DNA of 64,000 nt from Oscillospiraceae bacterium (GCA_017559185.1 JAFYSU010000014.1:1-64000); one strand, 5' to 3'. Positions 18,891 to 28,975 are shown, numbered from the stretch's first letter. Notes: generated by a model from the letters alone, not told the origin. A program made the numbers and translations.

Positions 18891-18895
18891 GTGTA

Positions 18896-19714
18896 TTATT
18901 TTTTGTTTGCAATGTGCATGCCTTGTGTAACTTTAACTTCCTTACCGTTGGTAAGTTTTGCTGCAAGCTCAGGCAGAATGGAAATGCGGTCTTTTTGGAA
19001 CAGCATTACAATGGTAGAACCTGCAAGCTCAAAATATCCCATTTCGTCTGCTTTTGCAACTCGTTTTTGTTCGTTAACATTTACTATACCGCCAACAACA
19101 AACGCACCAACAGCAGTATGGATTACAGGACCGAAATGTTCGGTTTCAAGCAATGTCCACATACGGCGGTTTAATGTATAAACAGGGAATACATCAAATG
19201 CAGTTGGCTGAACTGTATGAAGCTCGCCTTCTATATAGTGGTTTTTGCCGTGGTAGCAGTTGTCTATGTAGCAGTAACGGTGATAATCGTTTGAACAAAG
19301 ACGGAATATAAGGCAGTCACCGCCATGGAATTTTTTTGCAAGGTTATCGTCCTGAAGCAAATCACTGAGTTTGTAGTTTTTGCCTTTAATGAGGAAGCTG
19401 CTGTCATCGGTAATAGGGAAAACACTCAGCAGACTGTCGCAAGGACTGATAAGGTGAAAAGGATTTTTGTCAAACTGAACATTATCACGCTTGCGAATAA
19501 AAAATTCACGGAATGAACGATATGTCTGACCTTTAAATTCAGACATATCTATGTTGTAATTTTTAATGTAAAAACCAATAAGCGGTTTGGAAAGTCCGGA
19601 CCAAAGGAACTTTACGATAGCTCTGTCTACATGAGAATTCATAACAAGACGAAGCATGCCGTGTCCAAGCTTTGTGCCGTACAAAAAGCGAACAGCAAAA
19701 TTATCCTTACTCAT
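18896..19714 (-). CDS. psd: Phosphatidylserine decarboxylase
   Basis: About 272 residues. It makes phosphatidylethanolamine from phosphatidylserine at the membrane. The proenzyme cuts itself at a Gly-Ser bond to form the pyruvoyl cofactor; the site is visible as 'ELAGSTIVML' near residue 232 (A-G-S-T instead of the more common L-G-S-T). 'SPCDSLLSVF' and 'FGPVIHTAVGAFVVGGI' are also typical. I start at the ATG overlapping the pssA stop (TAATG) with GGTGG upstream, which implies translational coupling. Confidence 0.94.
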   Translation of the reverse strand: MSKDNFAVRFLYGTKLGHGMLRLVMNSHVDRAIVKFLWSGLSKPLIGFYIKNYNIDMSEFKGQTYRSFREFFIRKRDNVQFDKNPFHLISPCDSLLSVFPITDDSSFLIKGKNYKLSDLLQDDNLAKKFHGGDCLIFRLCSNDYHRYCYIDNCYHGKNHYIEGELHTVQPTAFDVFPVYTLNRRMWTLLETEHFGPVIHTAVGAFVVGGIVNVNEQKRVAKADEMGYFELAGSTIVMLFQKDRISILPELAAKLTNGKEVKVTQGMHIANKK

Positions 19715-20334
19715 TAGTTGCCACCCATGAACATAACGCAAAGCAGTGTAATTCCAAAAACGGTCATTACTGCTTTTCCTGCATTACCAGGCTTTTTAAG
19801 CTGGAAAGGTGTTACAAAAGCAATCGACATGGCCAGCAGAGTTATTGTTGCAACAACATCAAGCGGCAGTGCAAAGCGTGTACCTATCTGCATGAAGGTT
19901 GGCAGAATAAGCGCTGATGTTGTAACCGGCAAGCCAAGGTAGAATTTTCTGGCTTCTTGAGTTTTGCTTTGGCGTTCTTCTTCGTCAACATTGAAAAATG
20001 CGAGACGAATAAGTGCACACAGCAGATAAAGCCCTGCAACACATGTACCTGCGGTACGACCTTCGCAAAGTGCGTAAAGCATGATTGCAGGAAGTGCACC
20101 AAAGCTGATAAGGTCGCTGAGCGAGTCAATTTGAATTCCGAACTTCTTTTCTCTGTCAGTTCGTGATTTTTTTGTGGAAGCAACCTTGCCGTCGAACATG
20201 TCGAACAGCCCCGCAAACATAAGACAAATCAATGCGGTGTGAATGTTTCCGTTCATAACATATGTAATGCCGGCAAAGGCACTTAACATACCAAGATAAG
20301 TAAGAACAACCGTATAATTATAGTAACCGAGCAC
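19714..20334 (-). CDS. pssA: CDP-diacylglycerol-serine O-phosphatidyltransferase
   Basis: A 206-residue polytopic membrane enzyme that makes phosphatidylserine from CDP-diacylglycerol and serine. The CDP-alcohol phosphatidyltransferase signature is visible as 'DMFDGKVASTKKSRTDREKK' followed by 'FGIQIDSLSDLISFG', with an insertion relative to the shortest form. Start GTG with AGGAGG. Together with psd it gives a complete phosphatidylethanolamine branch, present in only some clostridia. Confidence 0.94.
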   Translation of the reverse strand: MLGYYNYTVVLTYLGMLSAFAGITYVMNGNIHTALICLMFAGLFDMFDGKVASTKKSRTDREKKFGIQIDSLSDLISFGALPAIMLYALCEGRTAGTCVAGLYLLCALIRLAFFNVDEEERQSKTQEARKFYLGLPVTTSALILPTFMQIGTRFALPLDVVATITLLAMSIAFVTPFQLKKPGNAGKAVMTVFGITLLCVMFMGGN

Positions 20335-20484
20335 TTTAAAGTCTCCTCCTGATTTAAATAGAAAAAGGTGTACATTTTATTTTACCTTTTTTCAAAGGGG
20401 AATGCAACATCAATTATCGGTTAATTTGTAGGAAATTGTTGTGTTTTGCGCATAAATTAAGTAAAATGACGAATTTAAATACAA

Positions 20485-21114
20485 CTATTCCTCAACAGGC
20501 TGCTCCACAATGTGTGCGGTTACACGCTGTACCAACATTTCCAATGCAACTGAATTTTGTCCGCCCTCGGGTATTATGATGTCGGCAAAGCGCTTGCTTG
20601 GCTCAACAAAGCGGTCGTGCATTGGCTTTACGGTGGTAAGATATTGCTGCACTACCGACTCCAAGCTGCGTCCGCGCTGTTTTACATCACGGAGTATGCG
20701 GCGAAGAATACGCACATCGGCATCGGTGTCCACAAAAATTTTAATGTCGAGCATGTTTCGCAGGGTTTCGCTTTCAAAAAGCAGTATGCCTTCAACAAGA
20801 ATTACAGGTGAAGGGGTTATAAGCTCGGTTTTATCGGAGCGGTTGTGGATGGTAAAATCGTAAACCGGACATTCAACCGAAATTCCTTGACGAAGCTGAT
20901 TAAGGTGCTGAACCATGAGCTTGGTGTCGAAAGCTTCGGGATGGTCGTAATTAAGCAGACAGCGTTCGTCATAGGTTAAATTGTCGTGCGCTTTGTAGTA
21001 GTTATCGTGATAAATAAGGGTAATGTTATCGCCAAAATATTCTTTAAGACGGTTGGTCAAGGTGGTTTTTCCGCTTCCTGTACCGCCTGCTATACCAATT
21101 ATCATGGGTGTCAT
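20485..21114 (-). CDS. udk: Uridine kinase
   Basis: A 209-residue nucleoside kinase for pyrimidine salvage, phosphorylating uridine and cytidine with ATP or GTP. P-loop 'GIAGGTGSGKTTLTNRL' near residue 7, 'YHDNYYKAHDNLTYDERCLL' near 35, and 'VILVEGILLFES' near 108 are family hallmarks. ATG follows AAGGAGG by seven bases. It lies 14 bases after the pseudouridine synthase gene, probably in one transcript. Confidence 0.95.
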   Translation of the reverse strand: MTPMIIGIAGGTGSGKTTLTNRLKEYFGDNITLIYHDNYYKAHDNLTYDERCLLNYDHPEAFDTKLMVQHLNQLRQGISVECPVYDFTIHNRSDKTELITPSPVILVEGILLFESETLRNMLDIKIFVDTDADVRILRRILRDVKQRGRSLESVVQQYLTTVKPMHDRFVEPSKRFADIIIPEGGQNSVALEMLVQRVTAHIVEQPVEE

Positions 21115-21128
21115 GTTGGTTCCTCCTT

Positions 21129-22082
21129 TTATTTTACCAAATTCACAAACGGAATATCGTTTAATTCAAATACCTTGCCGTTAAGATAGTTAAGCGGACC
21201 TGCATCTTCGGTAAAAGCAAATTCCAATTTGTAAGCACACAGTGCCTGATGATACATTCCCGGCAGTTTTCCAATGCTGTCAGCACCGTATTTGCTGTCA
21301 CCGCATATTGGGCAGCCAATGGACGAAAGGTGTGCCCTGATTTGGTGCGAACGGCCTGTAAGAAGGTCTATTTCCAACAGGGAGTATTTTTGCCCACTTT
21401 TAATGACTTTGTATGCTGTGGTTATTTCTTTTGCGCCGTTAATCGGTTTAGTTGAAACTTCAACGGTATTTGATGCGCCGTCTTTGGTAAGCCAGCCGTG
21501 CAGAGTTTCACGGCTGCTGCGTGGTTTGCCGTGAACAAGGCAGAGGTAAAACTTTTTAATTTCCCTGTCTTTAAGCTTTTGGTTTAAAATGCGAAGCGCA
21601 GCGGCATTTTTAGCAGCTATTATAAGTCCTTGTGTGTATTGGTCAATACGGTTGCACAATGCGGGTGTAAAGCTGTTTTCACGCGCAGGGTCGTATTCTT
21701 TTTTTTCGTATAGGTAGCGCAGAATACGGTCGATTAAGGTGTCGCCCTTTATCTTGTCGTTTTCATGAACAATCAAACCTGCAGGCTTGTTTACAAGGAT
21801 AATGTTTTCGTCCTCGTAAATAATGCCCGTAAGCTTTTCTGCCTGCAAAAAGTCCAGCTTTTGGCTTTTGGTATCCGAAAAAAATTCGTCGTTAATATAA
21901 AGCTGAAGCTCATCGCCCGCCATCAGACGGTCGGCAGGTGCTGTTCGTTTGCCGTTGCGTTTTATGCGTTTAAGACGAATGTATTTTTGCATAAGACCTT
22001 TTGGCAGAAGCGGAACCGATTTTTCAATAAAACGGTCAACACGCTGTCCTGCATCATTTTCATTTATAATAAAGCTTTTCAA
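21129..22082 (-). CDS. RluC/RluD-family pseudouridine synthase
   Basis: About 317 residues. An N-terminal S4 RNA-binding domain ('AGQRVDRFIEKSVPLL') is followed by the RluA-type catalytic domain with 'IIYEDENIILVNKPAGLIVH' and the active-site motif 'NRIDQYTQGLII' carrying the catalytic Asp (usual form H-R-L-D-x-x-T-S-G). It modifies uridines in large-subunit rRNA; the exact site is not predictable. I start at the TTG at 22082 after AAGGTG; a longer frame to 22373 crosses the upstream promoter region and lacks support. Confidence 0.92.
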   Translation of the reverse strand: MKSFIINENDAGQRVDRFIEKSVPLLPKGLMQKYIRLKRIKRNGKRTAPADRLMAGDELQLYINDEFFSDTKSQKLDFLQAEKLTGIIYEDENIILVNKPAGLIVHENDKIKGDTLIDRILRYLYEKKEYDPARENSFTPALCNRIDQYTQGLIIAAKNAAALRILNQKLKDREIKKFYLCLVHGKPRSSRETLHGWLTKDGASNTVEVSTKPINGAKEITTAYKVIKSGQKYSLLEIDLLTGRSHQIRAHLSSIGCPICGDSKYGADSIGKLPGMYHQALCAYKLEFAFTEDAGPLNYLNGKVFELNDIPFVNLVK

Positions 22083-22164
22083 AACTATCACACCTTTGTT
22101 GGATGTTGTATATTTTTTATTATAGCAGATTTCGAACGATAATGCGACAGCGGGAAAGGGTGCG

Positions 22165-22194
22165 TTGTCAAGCGTGTAGACTTCGTGATACAAT
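22165..22194 (+). promoter_or_regulatory. radC promoter
   Basis: TTGTCA (22165-22170) and TACAAT (22189-22194), 18 bases apart. Confidence 0.55.
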
Positions 22195-22226
22195 AATGAA
22201 AAATCACTTTGAGGGGAGGCACGGCA

Positions 22227-22907
22227 TTGGCTGAAAATCTTCACGCAGGACATCGTGAAAAGATGAAAAAACGATTTTTGAAGCATGGACTTGATTCTTT
22301 TGAACCGCATAATGTGCTTGAGCTGTTGCTGTTTTACGCTATTCCCCGAAAGGACACAAATGTAATTGCACATCGTTTAATAAAACGCTTCGGAAGTATT
22401 TCTGCCGTTATGGATGCACCAATCGAGGAACTGCAAAAGGTTGAGGGTGTAGGTGAAAATGCTGCCACGCTAATAAAGCTTATACCGCAGCTTAGCCGCT
22501 TGTATCTGGAGGGCTTAAATAAATCAAACAAGCTGCTTGACAGTGCAGACAAGATAGGTGATTACCTGCTGCCCAAATTTGTGGGAATGACGGTGGAGGG
22601 GGTTTATCTATTATGTTTGGATAACCGCGGACATCTGCTTTATGAGGGTGCAATATCCTCGGGCGGTACGGTTAATGCTTCAAGCGTTACACTTCGTACC
22701 ATTGTTGAAGCGGCAATCAGGTGTCAAGCCACAGCGGTAGTTATTGCACATAATCATCCAAAAGGCTTTGCAATTCCGTCGGAGGCTGATTTGGCTGCAA
22801 CGCACGAAATAGCGAAACATTTAAAAGCAATTGGCGTAGAACTTAAAGACCACATAATTGTTGCCGCAAATGATTATGTATCACTGGCACAGTCGGGTAT
22901 GCTTTGA
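22227..22907 (+). CDS. radC: RadC-family JAB/MPN domain protein
   Basis: About 226 residues. An N-terminal helix-hairpin-helix-like part ('VEGVGENAATLIKLIPQ') precedes an MPN/JAMM metalloprotease-like domain whose metal motif is visible as 'VIAHNHPKGFAIPSEAD'. Although named for DNA repair, the biochemical role of RadC remains uncertain. Start TTG at 22227 follows GGGGAGG by seven bases. The excision-repair genes uvrB and uvrA follow on the same strand. Confidence 0.93.
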   Translation: MAENLHAGHREKMKKRFLKHGLDSFEPHNVLELLLFYAIPRKDTNVIAHRLIKRFGSISAVMDAPIEELQKVEGVGENAATLIKLIPQLSRLYLEGLNKSNKLLDSADKIGDYLLPKFVGMTVEGVYLLCLDNRGHLLYEGAISSGGTVNASSVTLRTIVEAAIRCQATAVVIAHNHPKGFAIPSEADLAATHEIAKHLKAIGVELKDHIIVAANDYVSLAQSGML

Positions 22908-22960
22908 ACAAAGGCATGGCGGCTGTGCTTTTGTATGTGTAAAACAAGGTGAATTTGAGG

Positions 22961-22976
22961 TTGAACATTTGTTCAA
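22961..22976 (+). promoter_or_regulatory. SOS box (LexA/DinR operator) before uvrB
   Basis: TTGAACATTTGTTCAA, a perfect dyad that contains GAAC-N4-GTTC, the known Firmicutes SOS operator core. It lies about ten bases upstream of the likely -35. Confidence 0.85.
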
Positions 22977-22984
22977 AATGATGG

Positions 22985-23013
22985 TGTATTCCGATTAATG
23001 TTCATGTTATAAT
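22985..23013 (+). promoter_or_regulatory. uvrB promoter
   Basis: TATAAT (23008-23013) with an extended TGT and a weak TGTATT (22985-22990) 17 bases upstream. Confidence 0.6.
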
Positions 23014-23071
23014 GATGTTGGGGCAAAATTAAAATAATATGATTTCTTTATATAAAAAAGGCGGTGTTTTT

Positions 23072-25048
23072 GTGGCGGACAGTTTTGAATTGGTTTCGGA
23101 TTATAAGCCTACAGGTGACCAGCCGCAGGCAATCCATGCCTTGGCAGAAGGATTAAAACAAGGCTTTAAAGAGCAAACCCTTCTTGGGGTTACAGGTTCG
23201 GGAAAAACCTTTACAATGGCTAATATTATTGCAAAAGTAAACAAGCCAACTTTGGTGCTTGCTCACAACAAAACTCTTGCCGCACAGCTTTGCAGTGAAT
23301 TTAAAGAGTTTTTCCCAAACAATGCCGTTGAATATTTTGTGTCTTACTATGATTACTACCAGCCGGAAGCATATATTGCCAATACCGATACCTACATCGA
23401 AAAGGACAGCGCCATAAACGATGAGATAGAACGACTCAGGCACTCTGCTACTGCAGCGCTTTCTGAACGACGAGATGTAATAATAGTATCCAGTGTTTCC
23501 TGTATTTACAGCTTGGGCAACCCGATTGATTATCGTAAAATGGTTATATCCCTAAGACAGGGAATGGAAAAAAGCCGTGATGAGCTTATACACAAGCTTG
23601 TTGAACTGCAATACGAACGCAACGACATGAACTTTATTCGAAATAAGTTTCGTGTAAGAGGCGATGTTGTGGAAATATTCCCTGCGTATTCGGGTGACAC
23701 TGCAATAAGAGTTGAGTTTTTCGGTGACGAGGTGGACAGAATTACCGAAATTAACACACTTACGGGTGAGGTAAAGGCTGTTGTAAGCCATGTGGCAATT
23801 TACCCTGCATCGCACTACATTGTGCCGCGTGAACAGCTGCACGAGGCTATCGAGGAAATACGCCGCGAATGTGACGAAAGGGTACAGTTTTTTAAGGACA
23901 ACGACCGCCTTATAGAAGCGCAGCGCATACGGGAGCGAACCAACTACGATATTGAAATGATACAGGAAATAGGTGTTTGCAAAGGGATTGAAAACTACTC
24001 CCGAGTGCTTTCGCGTCGTGAACCGGGCAGTGTACCGCACACCTTACTGGATTATTTTCCCGATGACTTTGTGCTGTTTATAGATGAATCCCATGTAACC
24101 ATTCCGCAGGTAAGGGGGATGTTTGGCGGCGACCATGCCCGCAAGAAAAACCTTATAGATTACGGGTTCCGTCTGCCGAGTGCTTTTGACAACCGTCCGC
24201 TTAATTTTGACGAGTTTTACAAAAAGCTAAATCAGGTGGTTTTTGTAAGTGCAACTCCCGGGCAGTTTGAAAAGGAAAACAGCCGTCAAACTGCGGAGCA
24301 GATAATTCGCCCCACAGGGCTTGTTGACCCCGAAATATCGGTAAGACCTGTAACAGGACAGATAGATGACTTGCTTGGTGAAATAAATGCCACTGTGCAA
24401 AAGGGTGAAAGGGTGCTTATAACCACTCTGACCAAAAAGATGGCGGAAGACCTGACCGATTATTTCGAGGAGATTGGAATAAAAATTCGGTATATGCACC
24501 ACGACATCGACACTATTGAAAGAATGGAAATAATTCGTGACCTTCGCCTTGGCGAGTTTGATGTGCTGGTGGGAATAAATCTGCTTCGTGAGGGTCTGGA
24601 CATTCCCGAAGTGTCGCTTATAGCAATACTGGATGCCGACAAGGAAGGCTTTTTGCGCAGTGAAACATCACTTGTGCAGACAATAGGCCGAGCCGCAAGA
24701 AATGCCAACGGCAGAGTAATAATGTATGCCGATGAGGTAACAGGCTCAATGGAAAGGGCAATAAGCGAAACATACCGCCGACGGGAAATACAGCTTGCCT
24801 ACAATGAAAAGCACGGCATAGTTCCCGTTACGGTTAAAAAGGGTGTTCGTGATGTATTGGAAATTTCCACTCGTGAAAAGATAGAAAAGAAAGGCCGTTC
24901 TGCTAAAAAGACTACAATGGGCAGAAAGGAAATTGAAGCCGAAATCGCCAAGCTGACGGTGGAAATGAAAAATGCCGCAAAAATACTTGAATTTGAACAT
25001 GCAGCTTATTTGAGAGATAAAATAAGCAGTCTTAAAGCCATGCTTTAA
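23072..25048 (+). CDS. uvrB: Excinuclease ABC subunit UvrB
   Basis: About 658 residues. The damage-verifying helicase-like subunit of nucleotide excision repair. Walker A '[14 protein letters not shown]' near 38, the beta-hairpin '[11 protein letters not shown]' near 92, DEAD-like '[13 protein letters not shown]', motif VI '[14 protein letters not shown]' and a C-terminal UVR domain ('[16 protein letters not shown]') are all present. I start at GTG 23072 after AAGGCGGTG; the upstream ATG at 23039 lacks a ribosome site. SOS control is expected from the operator upstream. Confidence 0.97.
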   Translation: MADSFELVSDYKPTGDQPQAIHALAEGLKQGFKEQTLLGVTGSGKTFTMANIIAKVNKPTLVLAHNKTLAAQLCSEFKEFFPNNAVEYFVSYYDYYQPEAYIANTDTYIEKDSAINDEIERLRHSATAALSERRDVIIVSSVSCIYSLGNPIDYRKMVISLRQGMEKSRDELIHKLVELQYERNDMNFIRNKFRVRGDVVEIFPAYSGDTAIRVEFFGDEVDRITEINTLTGEVKAVVSHVAIYPASHYIVPREQLHEAIEEIRRECDERVQFFKDNDRLIEAQRIRERTNYDIEMIQEIGVCKGIENYSRVLSRREPGSVPHTLLDYFPDDFVLFIDESHVTIPQVRGMFGGDHARKKNLIDYGFRLPSAFDNRPLNFDEFYKKLNQVVFVSATPGQFEKENSRQTAEQIIRPTGLVDPEISVRPVTGQIDDLLGEINATVQKGERVLITTLTKKMAEDLTDYFEEIGIKIRYMHHDIDTIERMEIIRDLRLGEFDVLVGINLLREGLDIPEVSLIAILDADKEGFLRSETSLVQTIGRAARNANGRVIMYADEVTGSMERAISETYRRREIQLAYNEKHGIVPVTVKKGVRDVLEISTREKIEKKGRSAKKTTMGRKEIEAEIAKLTVEMKNAAKILEFEHAAYLRDKISSLKAML

Positions 25049-25074
25049 ACAATATTTAAACGGAGGTCACAAAA

Positions 25075-27912
25075 GTGGCAATAGATAAAATAATCATAAA
25101 AGGAGCAAAGGAGCACAACCTTAAAAGCGTTGACCTTGAAATACCGCGTGACAAGCTTGTGGTGTTTACGGGACTTAGCGGTTCGGGAAAATCATCGCTT
25201 GCGTTTGATACAATATATGCCGATGGACAGCGCAGGTATATGGAAAGCCTTTCATCGTACGCAAGGCAATTTTTGGGGCAGATGGAAAAACCCGATGTAG
25301 AGTCAATTGAAGGACTTTCACCCGCAATATCCATCGACCAAAAAACCACCAATAAAAACCCACGCTCCACAGTTGGAACAGTTACCGAAATATACGACTA
25401 CCTGCGTTTGCTTTATGCAAGAATAGGCATACCGCACTGCCCAGTGTGCGGCAGGGAAATAAGCCAGCAAACGGTTGACCAAATGGTAGACAAGGTGCTG
25501 GAGCTGCCCGAAAAAACAAAAATACAAGTACTTGCACCAATTGTAAGGGGCAAAAAGGGGCAGTATGCCAAGGAGTTGGACTCGGCAAGACGGTCGGGGT
25601 TTGTGCGTGTTAGAATTGACGGCAGTATGTACGAGCTTTCCGAGGAGATAAAGCTTGAAAAGAACAAAAAGCATACCATTGAAATAGTTGTTGACCGATT
25701 AAGCGTAAAGGAAGAAATACGCTCGCGCCTTGCCGACAGCTTGGAAACCGCTATATCACTTACGGGCAACCTTGCTGTTGTTGATGTTATCGGGGGCGAG
25801 GAGATGCTTTTCTCCCAAAGTTTTTCCTGTCCCGACCACGATGTAAGCGTGGAGGAGCTTTCGCCAAGGATGTTTTCTTTCAACAATCCGTTTGGTGCGT
25901 GTGAAAAATGTACGGGTTTGGGAACATTCCTTAAAATTGACCCCGAGCTTATACTTCCCAACAAAAATCTTTCAATAAGACAAGGTGCAGTAAAGGCAAG
26001 CGGTTGGTACTACGCCGAGGGCGGAATTGCACAGATGTATTACGAAGGATTGGCTAAACATTACGGTTTTTCGCTTGATACACCAATAAAAGACCTTCCG
26101 CAAAAAATAGTAGATATACTACTGTACGGTTCTAATGGTGAAAAGTTTACAATGCAAAGGGAAACAGGCTCGATGCAGGGGACATATCAGGCGGATTTTG
26201 AGGGTATAGCCAATAACATGGAGCGCAGGTTCCGCGAAACAAACAGCCAGTGGATGCGTGAAGAACTTGCCGGCTGGATGAGCAGCGTGGAATGTCCCGA
26301 TTGTCACGGCAGACGACTTAAAGCGGAAAGTTTGGCGGTTACTGTTGGCGGAGTGAACATAAGCTGTCTTTGTGATATGTCGGTAAGCGGAATATTGGAA
26401 TTCATAAACGGTTTGCAGCTGACAGAGCGTGAGCATATGATAGCCGACATGGTTTTAAAAGAAATTAAAGAACGACTCAGCTTTCTTGCTAATGTGGGTT
26501 TGGAATACCTTACCTTGTCGCGGTCTGCTGCTACATTGAGTGGTGGTGAAAGTCAGCGCATACGCTTGGCTACACAGATTGGCTCGTCACTCATGGGAGT
26601 GCTGTACATTCTGGATGAACCAAGCATAGGACTGCACCAGCGCGATAACGACAAGCTGATAGCGGCACTAAAACGTCTGCGTGATTTGGGTAATACCCTG
26701 ATTGTTGTCGAGCATGACGAGGACACCATGTACGCTGCCGACCACATTGTCGATATTGGCCCCGGTGCGGGTGTTCACGGTGGTGAGATAGTGTGTGCGG
26801 GTACTGTTGAGGATATTAAAAAATGTGTAGGCTCGCACACAGGGGATTACCTCAGTGGAAGAAAATGCATACCTGTGCCAAAGCAAAGACGAAGCGGCAG
26901 CGGCAAGTTTATTGAAATTAAGGGTGCGGAGCACAACAACCTCAAAGGCATTGATGTAAAAATACCGTTAGGTACTTTTACCGTTGTTACGGGGGTCAGC
27001 GGTTCGGGTAAATCCACACTTATTAATGAAATACTTTACAAACGCTTGGCAAGTGAGCTTAACGGCTCGCGAAACAAGTGGGGTAAGCATGGGGAAATAT
27101 TGGGAATGGAACACCTTGACAAGGTTATTGACATCGACCAAACCCCAATAGGACGAACCCCGCGTTCCAACCCTGCAACATACACAGGTGTGTTTACCGA
27201 TATTCGTTCGGTTTTTGCATTAACACCCGAAGCCAAAATGCGTGGATATGGGCCGGGAAGATTTTCGTTTAATGTAAAAGGCGGTCGTTGTGAAGCCTGC
27301 GAGGGTGACGGAGTTTTGCAGATAGAAATGCACTTCCTGCCAAACATTTATGTTCCGTGTGAAGTGTGCAAAGGCAAAAAGTACAACCGTGAAACACTCG
27401 AGGTTAAATATAAAGACAAGTCAATTTACGATATACTCGACATGACAGTTGAGGACAGTGTTCGCTTTTTTGAAAACCACCCCAAAATAAAACGCAGACT
27501 GCAAACTTTGGACGAGGTAGGCCTTGGGTACATTAAACTTGGACAAGCGGCTACTACCCTTTCGGGCGGTGAAGCACAGCGTGTAAAACTGGCGACCGAG
27601 CTTTCCAAAAAGCCAACAGGCAAAACCATTTATATTTTGGACGAACCAACAACAGGTTTACACACAGCGGATGTACACCGCTTGATTGATGTACTGCAAG
27701 CGTTGGTTGACACAGGAAACACAGTTGTGCTTATCGAGCATAATCTTGATGTAATAAAGACTGCCGATTATATAATCGACCTTGGCCCTGAGGGCGGTGA
27801 CAAAGGCGGTGAAGTGGTTGCCTGCGGTACACCCGAACAGGTTATGGAGTGCGAACGCTCGTACACGGGGAAATATCTTAAACGCTTTTTGCAAAAGCAT
27901 GATTGTGAATAG
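25075..27912 (+). CDS. uvrA: Excinuclease ABC subunit UvrA
   Basis: A 945-residue damage-recognition ATPase with two ABC domains. Walker A '[14 protein letters not shown]' near 32 and '[13 protein letters not shown]' near 640, ABC signatures '[12 protein letters not shown]' and '[12 protein letters not shown]', and zinc-finger cysteines ('CPVCGR', 'CEKCTG', 'CEACEG...CEVCKG') are all in place. Start is GTG with CGGAGG upstream, 26 bases after uvrB, so the two genes form an operon. Confidence 0.98.
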   Translation: MAIDKIIIKGAKEHNLKSVDLEIPRDKLVVFTGLSGSGKSSLAFDTIYADGQRRYMESLSSYARQFLGQMEKPDVESIEGLSPAISIDQKTTNKNPRSTVGTVTEIYDYLRLLYARIGIPHCPVCGREISQQTVDQMVDKVLELPEKTKIQVLAPIVRGKKGQYAKELDSARRSGFVRVRIDGSMYELSEEIKLEKNKKHTIEIVVDRLSVKEEIRSRLADSLETAISLTGNLAVVDVIGGEEMLFSQSFSCPDHDVSVEELSPRMFSFNNPFGACEKCTGLGTFLKIDPELILPNKNLSIRQGAVKASGWYYAEGGIAQMYYEGLAKHYGFSLDTPIKDLPQKIVDILLYGSNGEKFTMQRETGSMQGTYQADFEGIANNMERRFRETNSQWMREELAGWMSSVECPDCHGRRLKAESLAVTVGGVNISCLCDMSVSGILEFINGLQLTEREHMIADMVLKEIKERLSFLANVGLEYLTLSRSAATLSGGESQRIRLATQIGSSLMGVLYILDEPSIGLHQRDNDKLIAALKRLRDLGNTLIVVEHDEDTMYAADHIVDIGPGAGVHGGEIVCAGTVEDIKKCVGSHTGDYLSGRKCIPVPKQRRSGSGKFIEIKGAEHNNLKGIDVKIPLGTFTVVTGVSGSGKSTLINEILYKRLASELNGSRNKWGKHGEILGMEHLDKVIDIDQTPIGRTPRSNPATYTGVFTDIRSVFALTPEAKMRGYGPGRFSFNVKGGRCEACEGDGVLQIEMHFLPNIYVPCEVCKGKKYNRETLEVKYKDKSIYDILDMTVEDSVRFFENHPKIKRRLQTLDEVGLGYIKLGQAATTLSGGEAQRVKLATELSKKPTGKTIYILDEPTTGLHTADVHRLIDVLQALVDTGNTVVLIEHNLDVIKTADYIIDLGPEGGDKGGEVVACGTPEQVMECERSYTGKYLKRFLQKHDCE

Positions 27913-27944
27913 TGCGTTATAAACAGTGATTTAAGCAGTAAACA

Positions 27945-27984
27945 AAACAAACGGCTTTCCATTTCAATGGAAAGCCGTTTGTTT
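27945..27984 (+). terminator. Terminator after uvrA
   Basis: A perfect 19-bp stem (27945-27963 with 27966-27984) with a 2-base loop, AT-rich at both ends so that it could act in both directions. Confidence 0.85.
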
Positions 27985-28051
27985 ATTACAGAGAGATTGT
28001 ACAAGACAATCCCACAGTGGTAGTCACTGCTTATTTTGCCGTCCTTCCAGT

Positions 28052-28287
28052 GGCTTCTCCTTGAGGAGAAGCAGTCGCTGAAAGCGACTGATGAGGTGTT
28101 TTGGCACAGACTTATTGCCTTATCTAAGCCAAGTTATACGATGAAATTCCGTACAACACCTCATCCGCTTCACTGTTGTTCAGCACCTTATTGCGACTCG
28201 CTAACGCTCGCATGCATTAGCTCTGTCAGCCAATCACACTTCGCCCTGCTCGTGTTCTTGGGACATCGCGTCCCTCAAGGAGAAGGC
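28052..28287. repeat. Interspersed palindromic repeat A, interrupted
   Basis: Left end GGCTTCTCCTTGAGGAGAAG (28052-28071) forms a hairpin and is followed by GTCGCTGAAAGCGAC and TGATGAGG. The right part has CACCTCATCCGCTTCAC and ends CTCAAGGAGAAGGC. The plan matches repeat E at 29740-29894, but an extra 82-base module (28192-28273) lies in its right half. No coding capacity. Confidence 0.75.
28192..28273. repeat. About 82-base repeated module, copy 1
   Basis: Reads TGCGACTCGCTAACGCTCGC, then CATGCATTAGCTCTGTCAGC, then CAATCACACTTCGC and a GTGTTCTTGGGACATCGCGT end. Near-identical copies occur at 28471-28551 and 32585-32664. Confidence 0.8.
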
Positions 28288-28320
28288 TATGCGGTGTGGT
28301 AAAATCAGCACTAACTACCG

Positions 28321-28470
28321 TCGAGGGAACGCCGTCGACACGGCGCGGGGAGGACAAGCGGTGAATGGCACTGATTGGGCAGGAAGCCCCGACGGGTATG
28401 CCGCTTTAAGCGGCACAGACGGCTTCAGGGCCTAAAACTTGGAATGGGCAGCTCTGAAGCCGTCTGCCAG
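28321..28470 (+). mobile_element. Possible remnant of an IS605/TnpB-type right end
   Basis: A frame reading T-V-E-G-T-P-S-T-R-R-G-E-D-K-R and a stop is followed by GGGCAGGAAGCCCCGAC and a perfect hairpin TGCCGCTT-T-AAGCGGCA (28399-28415), then a 13-bp stem CAGACGGCTTCAG / CTGAAGCCGTCTG (28416-28428, 28454-28466). From memory this resembles the 3' end of tnpB genes and their guide-RNA scaffold. There is no transposase gene, so at best it is a decayed fragment. Confidence 0.3.
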
Positions 28471-28551
28471 TACGACTCGCTTTGCTCGCTTGCATTAGCT
28501 CTGTCAGCCAATCACACTTCGCTATCACTCGTGTTCTTGGGTCATCACGTC
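28471..28551. repeat. About 82-base repeated module, copy 2
   Basis: TACGACTCGCTTTGCTCGC, then TTGCATTAGCTCTGTCAGCC, ending GTGTTCTTGGGTCATCACGT. Adjacent to the possible IS605-type remnant. Confidence 0.8.
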
Positions 28552-28617
28552 AGGGCAACTTGATAAAGCGTACAGCACAGCGTCCGAGCTTTAGTGGCGG
28601 CGGCAAATGCATTTTTG

Positions 28618-28647
28618 CATACTTTTTTTGCTATGGAAAAAAGTATG
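28618..28647. repeat. Hairpin CATACTTTTTT / AAAAAAGTATG
   Basis: Eleven-bp perfect arms (28618-28628, 28637-28647) followed by GTGCCCCGCGGCATAAGCGG. Part of the interspersed repeat mosaic; function unknown. Confidence 0.5.
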
Positions 28648-28703
28648 TGCCCCGCGGCATAAGCGGAAAGGGATTGGAGTGAATGGTGAAAAAAGTAGGA
28701 TTA

Positions 28704-28772
28704 CATGAAGTTTTATTGGTTATCTTGGCTTGGATAGAACAGTAAAGCTCTGCTGTTGCCCCTCATCAGTCA
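28704..28772. repeat. 69-base repeated segment, copy 1
   Basis: Aligns without gaps to 32498-32566 with about eight to nine mismatches. It ends in CCCCTCATCAGTCA, the left edge of palindromic element C. Confidence 0.75.
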
Positions 28773-28895
28773 AACCTTGCGGTTTGCCAGCTTCCCCCGA
28801 GGGGGAAGCCACTGGCGGTGCGGTAAATTTGCCATTTTGCCAAAGCCTTCCCCTTGTGGGGGGAAGGTGTGCGGCGAAGCCGCTCGGATGAGGGG
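28759..28895. repeat. Interspersed palindromic repeat C (137 bp)
   Basis: Bounded by perfect 9-bp inverted ends CCCCTCATC / GATGAGGGG. Inside are hairpins AAACC-TTGC-GGTTT, GCTTCCCC-CGA-GGGGGAAGC and, in the right half, CCTTCCCC-TTGTG-GGGGAAGG and GCGGC-GAA-GCCGC. It lacks coding capacity, so it resembles a MITE or REP-type unit. Confidence 0.75.
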
Positions 28896-28931
28896 AAACC
28901 CCAAAAACCTGCCTTTTCAATAAAAAACATC

Positions 28932-28973
28932 AAAATCCGTGGAGTTTTTAAAAACTCCACGGATTTTTTTGTG
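28932..28973. terminator. Strong AT-flanked hairpin
   Basis: A perfect 18-bp stem (28932-28949 with 28950-28967) with TTTTTTT after it. It would terminate transcription entering from either side; no gene ends nearby. Confidence 0.7.
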
Positions 28974-28975
28974 TA

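Noticed and set aside
22083-22373. Longer N-terminus for the pseudouridine synthase
   Set aside because: The extra stretch overlaps the radC promoter region and start on the other strand and does not look like the family's S4 domain start.
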